From Cyprinodon diabolis (Eukaryota > Chordata > Actinopteri > Cyprinodontiformes > Cyprinodontidae), in the NCBI GenBank assembly GCA_030533445.1, contig CM060072.1:25194609-25258608 (forward strand): a stretch of DNA of 64,000 bases, in the 5' to 3' direction. Below are positions 60,601 through 64,000 of the stretch, piece by piece. How positions within the stretch are numbered: the stretch's first letter is position 1; each line of letters starts with the position of its first letter. The notes beneath the pieces are model-generated. The model was not told the DNA's origin and ran no database searches. It was given only the letters and a program-made list of their open reading frames with translations. The translations under genes and the position numbers were made by a program.

Positions 60601-61540
60601 TGACCATTACCTGAGCTCTTTGATTTATTTTAACAATATTAAGATTTTCTTTAGAGCTTTAGGGTCTCCTTAAAATTAAGAAGTTTTCAAATGTTTCCTT
60701 TCTAAGCTGATTCTCTTGGGTCAAACGGTTTCAGGCAGCCTTCTACAAGCTTCCCACAATAGCTTGTTGGAATGTTGGCTCGTTCTCTCTGACAGAGCAG
60801 GTGTAGCACAGTCAGCGTTGTAATCGGTCTTTTAGTCTCGCTCACTGTTTCAAATCTGCACACAGATTTCCTGTGGGTCTGAGGCCTTCTGGTGGTCTCC
60901 CTAAAGTTTCATGCTTAGGGCATGATTCCAAATAAAGGAAGCTAAATTAAACATGAATTTGTTTCTTGTGTGAGCAGTTTAAGTGTATTGCAGGTGTTCT
61001 ACAATGATTGCTATGCGAATGTTCAGATGTTAAAACATATTCGGTATCGCCCCATTAAAATTATGAGATTCTACTCCCATTCTGAGAGTGGCCTTTAAGG
61101 AAAGATGAGGTTCTAAGCCATGTAAGTTCCCTTTAAGTAAAGGGAATAATTACATCTATATATTAAACCATTTCACATAGGTAGCCTTTCTCAGTGCTAC
61201 AGGCACTTTTTCTCCTCAATATAGGCTCTGTCATGGATTTTCTATTTTTCGGGGGGTTTCTTATACATATAATACAATATTTAAGTTTAGTAATTGTCTT
61301 TTGTTTTGCTTTAATTGTTTAAAATCAATCTACTTTCCCCACTCATAACTGGCTTCTGCAAAAATGTCTCTGCAAACACTGTTTTTCATACTGTTTATAC
61401 ATTTTTGAAATACTTCTAGTGTTTTCAGATATACAATATGTCTTAATCTATGATGCTTTAAAATTGGTTAAAAAATATCTATTACATTTTTTTACAGCTA
61501 CCATTTGTTTTATCTCTTCAATATAAGGAAATTTTTTTCA
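57648..61540. other. Intron-like or intergenic DNA
   Basis: No gene, bounded repeat or regulatory element is supported; all frames are short. Confidence 0.45.
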
Positions 61541-62259
61541 ATTCAATTCAGTTTATTTATATAGCGCCAAATTCACAACACATGTCATCTCAAGGCACTT
61601 TACAGTTCAACCAGATCATACAGTCAAATTGATACAAAGTTTTCTATCTAAGGAAAACCAGTTGATTGCATTGACTCATTGACTCAAATACAATCCCTCA
61701 CACTAAGCATGCTTGCTGCGACAGTGGAGAGGAAAAACTCCCTTTTAACAGGAAGAAACCTCCAGCAGAACCAGGCTCAGTGTGAGCGGCCATCTGCCGA
61801 GGCCGACTGGGGTTCAAGGAGACAGAAGCAGAGATACAAAAAGCAGCTGTAAAAGGCAGCCCCGTCCAGGAAACACACAGCCAGGCAGACGAGCTCCAAG
61901 GCAGCTCCCATGCCAGAGGATGAAGAGAGCACATCCACCCAGCCACGGCCAGAGAAACAGGACCACACTGGAAAACAGGCCAATCTCCAACATCTACAAA
62001 CAAGGGTGTTGATGGAAGCAGCACAGCTGATGTTTCTTTCCTGGATGACGTCACAGCCAAACAGGAACAGACGAGGCAAAGCTACTCTGAGGAAAAGCAG
62101 AGAGAGCAGAATGTTAGAGATTGAACTAACAGATTCTGCAGAATAGGAGAACAGAGAGAGAATGAAGCAGAAAGATGAAATGGGGGTCCCTATGTCCTCC
62201 AAAAGTCTAAGCCTATAGCAGCATAACTTTAAAGACAGCTCAGGATAACCTGAGCCACC
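61541..62259 (-). mobile_element. 3' UTR of the L2-type LINE
   Basis: Runs from the stop codon to the 3' terminus, which on the minus strand ends '...ggcgctatataaataaactgaattgaattgaa'. Fragments of it recur at 3765-3870, 26690-27440 and 36265-36440, showing the family is abundant here. Confidence 0.8.
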
Positions 62260-63999
62260 CTAACTATAAGCTTTATCAAAAAGGAAAGTTTTAAGCCTAG
62301 TCTTAAAAGTAGACAGAGTGTCTGCCTCACGGACTAAAACTGGTAGTTGGTTCCACAGGAGAGGAGCCTGATAACTAAAAGATCTGCCTCCCATTCTACT
62401 TTTAGAAATTCTAGGAACCACTAGTAAACCTGCAGATTGAGAGCGAAGTGCTCTGTTAGGAACATAAGGAACAATCAGATCTCTGATATAAGATGGAGCT
62501 TGGCCATTTAAGGCTTTATATGTGAGAAGGAGGATTTTAAATTCAATTCTTGATTTAACAGGAAGCCAATGAAGAGAAGCCAGGATAGGAGAGATATGAT
62601 CTCTCTTTTTAATTTTCATCAGAACTCTGGCTGCAGCATTTTGGATCAGCTGAAGGCTTTTAACTACAGTTTGTGGACTTCCTGATAGTAAAGAATTACA
62701 ATAGTCCAGCCTTGAAGTAACAAATGCATGGACTAGTTTCTCAGCATCACCCCTGGACAGGAGATTTCTAATTTTTGCAATGTTCCTCAGATGAAAGAAG
62801 GAAATTCTAGAAACCTCTTTGATCTGGGATTTAAATGACAGGTCCTGATCAAAAATAACACCAAGATTTTTTACTTTATTATCTGAAATCAGTTTAATCC
62901 CATCCAAATGAAGTGACTGGCTAATCAGCTTCTTTTTCAGAGACTCTGGTCCAAAGACTATAACTTCTGTTTTGTCTGCATTCAGAAGCAGAAAGTTAAG
63001 AGTCATCCAGGTTTTTATGTCTTCAAGACATGCCTGTAATCTATGTAATGGGTTAGCTTCATCTGGATTTATAGACAGATATAGCTGGGTATCATCAGCA
63101 TAACAGTGGAAATTAATCCCATGCTGTCTAATAACTCTACCAATTGGGAGCATGTATAAAGTAAAGAGAATTGGTCCTAGCACTGATCCCTGTGGTACTC
63201 CACAGGTAACCTTTGAGCGTGTTGAAGATCTATCATTAACATAAACAAACTGAATTCGATCAGATAGATAAGATTTAAACCAGTCTAGTGCTGTTCCTTT
63301 AATTCCAACAAAATATTCAAGTCTTTCTAAAAGAATATTATGGTCAACTGTATCAAATGCAGCACTAAGATCCAACAGGACGAGCACAGATACGAGTCCA
63401 TTATCTGAGGCCATGAGAATATCATTAGTGACTTTCACCAGAGCTGTTTCAGTGCTATGATGAGCTCTAAAGCCAGACTGAAACTCTTCAAAAAGTTCAT
63501 TATGGTGTAAGTGGTCGCAAACTTGTTTGGCAACTACTTTCTCAAGAATTTTGGATAAGAAAGGAAGATTGGATATAGGTCTATAATTAACCAAGTCATC
63601 TGGGTCAAGAGACGGTTTCTTAAGCAGAGGTTTAATTACAGCAACCTTAAAAGCTTTAGGTACATATCCCTGTAACAGAGATAGATTAATCACATCTAAA
63701 ATGGAGGAGGAGATCAAAGGGAATACCTCCTTAAATAACCTGGTTGGAACTGGATCTAACATACAAGTTGAAGGCTTAGATGAAGACAATAATTTTGCTA
63801 ATTCAGAAAGTTCAACTGGATCAAAGCAGTCTAAACCCGGTTCAGATTCCATGACTACCTCAGGTACAATCGCGGATAGAGGAGTGCTTATGATCTTATT
63901 TTTAATAAGATCAATCTTATTTATAAAGAATCCCATAAAATCATTACTGCTAAGAGCAGGTGGAATGGACGGTTCAACAGAGCTATGGCTCTGGGTGAG
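62260..63999 (-). CDS. L2-type LINE reverse transcriptase, open to the window edge
   Basis: The frame is uninterrupted for 558 codons from the methionine at 63936 and stays open upstream to 63999, so this is the C-terminal part of a longer ORF2. RT motifs in order: [45 protein letters not shown] (motif A with its catalytic Asp), [13 protein letters not shown] (motif B), [12 protein letters not shown] (motif C, YADD intact) and FGPESL, LGVIFD (motifs D-E). The C-terminal [10 protein letters not shown]...[10 protein letters not shown] and PLLWNQLP are typical of L2/CR1-group elements. The endonuclease would lie beyond the window. No disabling change is seen, so this may be a young copy. Confidence 0.9.
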   Translation of the reverse strand, partial: LTQSHSSVEPSIPPALSSNDFMGFFINKIDLIKNKIISTPLSAIVPEVVMESEPGLDCFDPVELSELAKLLSSSKPSTCMLDPVPTRLFKEVFPLISSSILDVINLSLLQGYVPKAFKVAVIKPLLKKPSLDPDDLVNYRPISNLPFLSKILEKVVAKQVCDHLHHNELFEEFQSGFRAHHSTETALVKVTNDILMASDNGLVSVLVLLDLSAAFDTVDHNILLERLEYFVGIKGTALDWFKSYLSDRIQFVYVNDRSSTRSKVTCGVPQGSVLGPILFTLYMLPIGRVIRQHGINFHCYADDTQLYLSINPDEANPLHRLQACLEDIKTWMTLNFLLLNADKTEVIVFGPESLKKKLISQSLHLDGIKLISDNKVKNLGVIFDQDLSFKSQIKEVSRISFFHLRNIAKIRNLLSRGDAEKLVHAFVTSRLDYCNSLLSGSPQTVVKSLQLIQNAAARVLMKIKKRDHISPILASLHWLPVKSRIEFKILLLTYKALNGQAPSYIRDLIVPYVPNRALRSQSAGLLVVPRISKSRMGGRSFSYQAPLLWNQLPVLVREADTLSTFKTRLKTFLFDKAYS

Positions 64000-64000
64000 T

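Overview
This is a vertebrate nuclear window, almost certainly from a spiny-rayed teleost fish (inference). Three split host genes have fish-like structure. The rest is mostly transposon debris of typical teleost families: Ty3/gypsy LTRs, L2-like and I/Nimb-like LINEs, an R4/Dong-like fragment, hAT and TTAA-type DNA elements, Tc1-like fragments and a tRNA-derived SINE. There are no operons, CRISPR arrays, rRNA genes or functional tRNA genes.

Host genes. (1) lrrn4cl-like, minus strand: one coding exon at 8577-9242 for a 221-residue type I membrane protein with a fibronectin III domain, and a probable noncoding first exon just above 11418. (2) A C2H2 zinc-finger gene, plus strand: exon 1 at 31554-32223 and exon 2 at 35081-36030. 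The phases agree and give 539 residues with an N-terminal coiled coil and five fingers. (3) ltbp3-like, plus strand: only the signal-peptide exon at 47139-47379. The rest of the window to the right appears to be its first intron or lies beyond it. LRRN4CL and LTBP3 both map to human 11q12-q13, which supports both calls.

Layout. 1-2761: 5' half of a decayed gypsy element (minus), with its LTR at 2061-2761. 2.8-8.5 kb: a solo LTR, an intact-ended hAT-like element and unassigned AT-rich DNA. 8.5-11.5 kb: lrrn4cl with a palindromic repeat in its intron. 13.5-28 kb: a dense repeat field (several LTRs with 5-bp duplications, a SINE, palindromic 'cactg' elements, a split LINE, a TIR element and an L2 3' UTR holding a TTAA element). 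29.2-31.2 kb: three stacked ends of I-type LINEs, ending about 350 bp before the zinc-finger start codon. 31.5-36 kb: the zinc-finger gene, whose intron is mostly transposons, including an 892-bp palindrome. 42.9-45.7 kb: a nested stack (hAT, L2, LTR, I-type LINE) whose innermost member keeps a complete ORF1 but no reverse transcriptase. 46.6-64 kb: ltbp3 5' end and intron-like DNA, a solo LTR at 56898-57647, and an L2 element whose 558-codon reverse-transcriptase frame runs off the right edge.

I see no undescribed multi-gene system. The most interesting items are structural: the ORF1-only LINE in the nested stack, the large intronic palindrome, a transposon remnant touching the zinc-finger splice donor, and a 44-bp near-perfect hairpin in ltbp3 intron 1.
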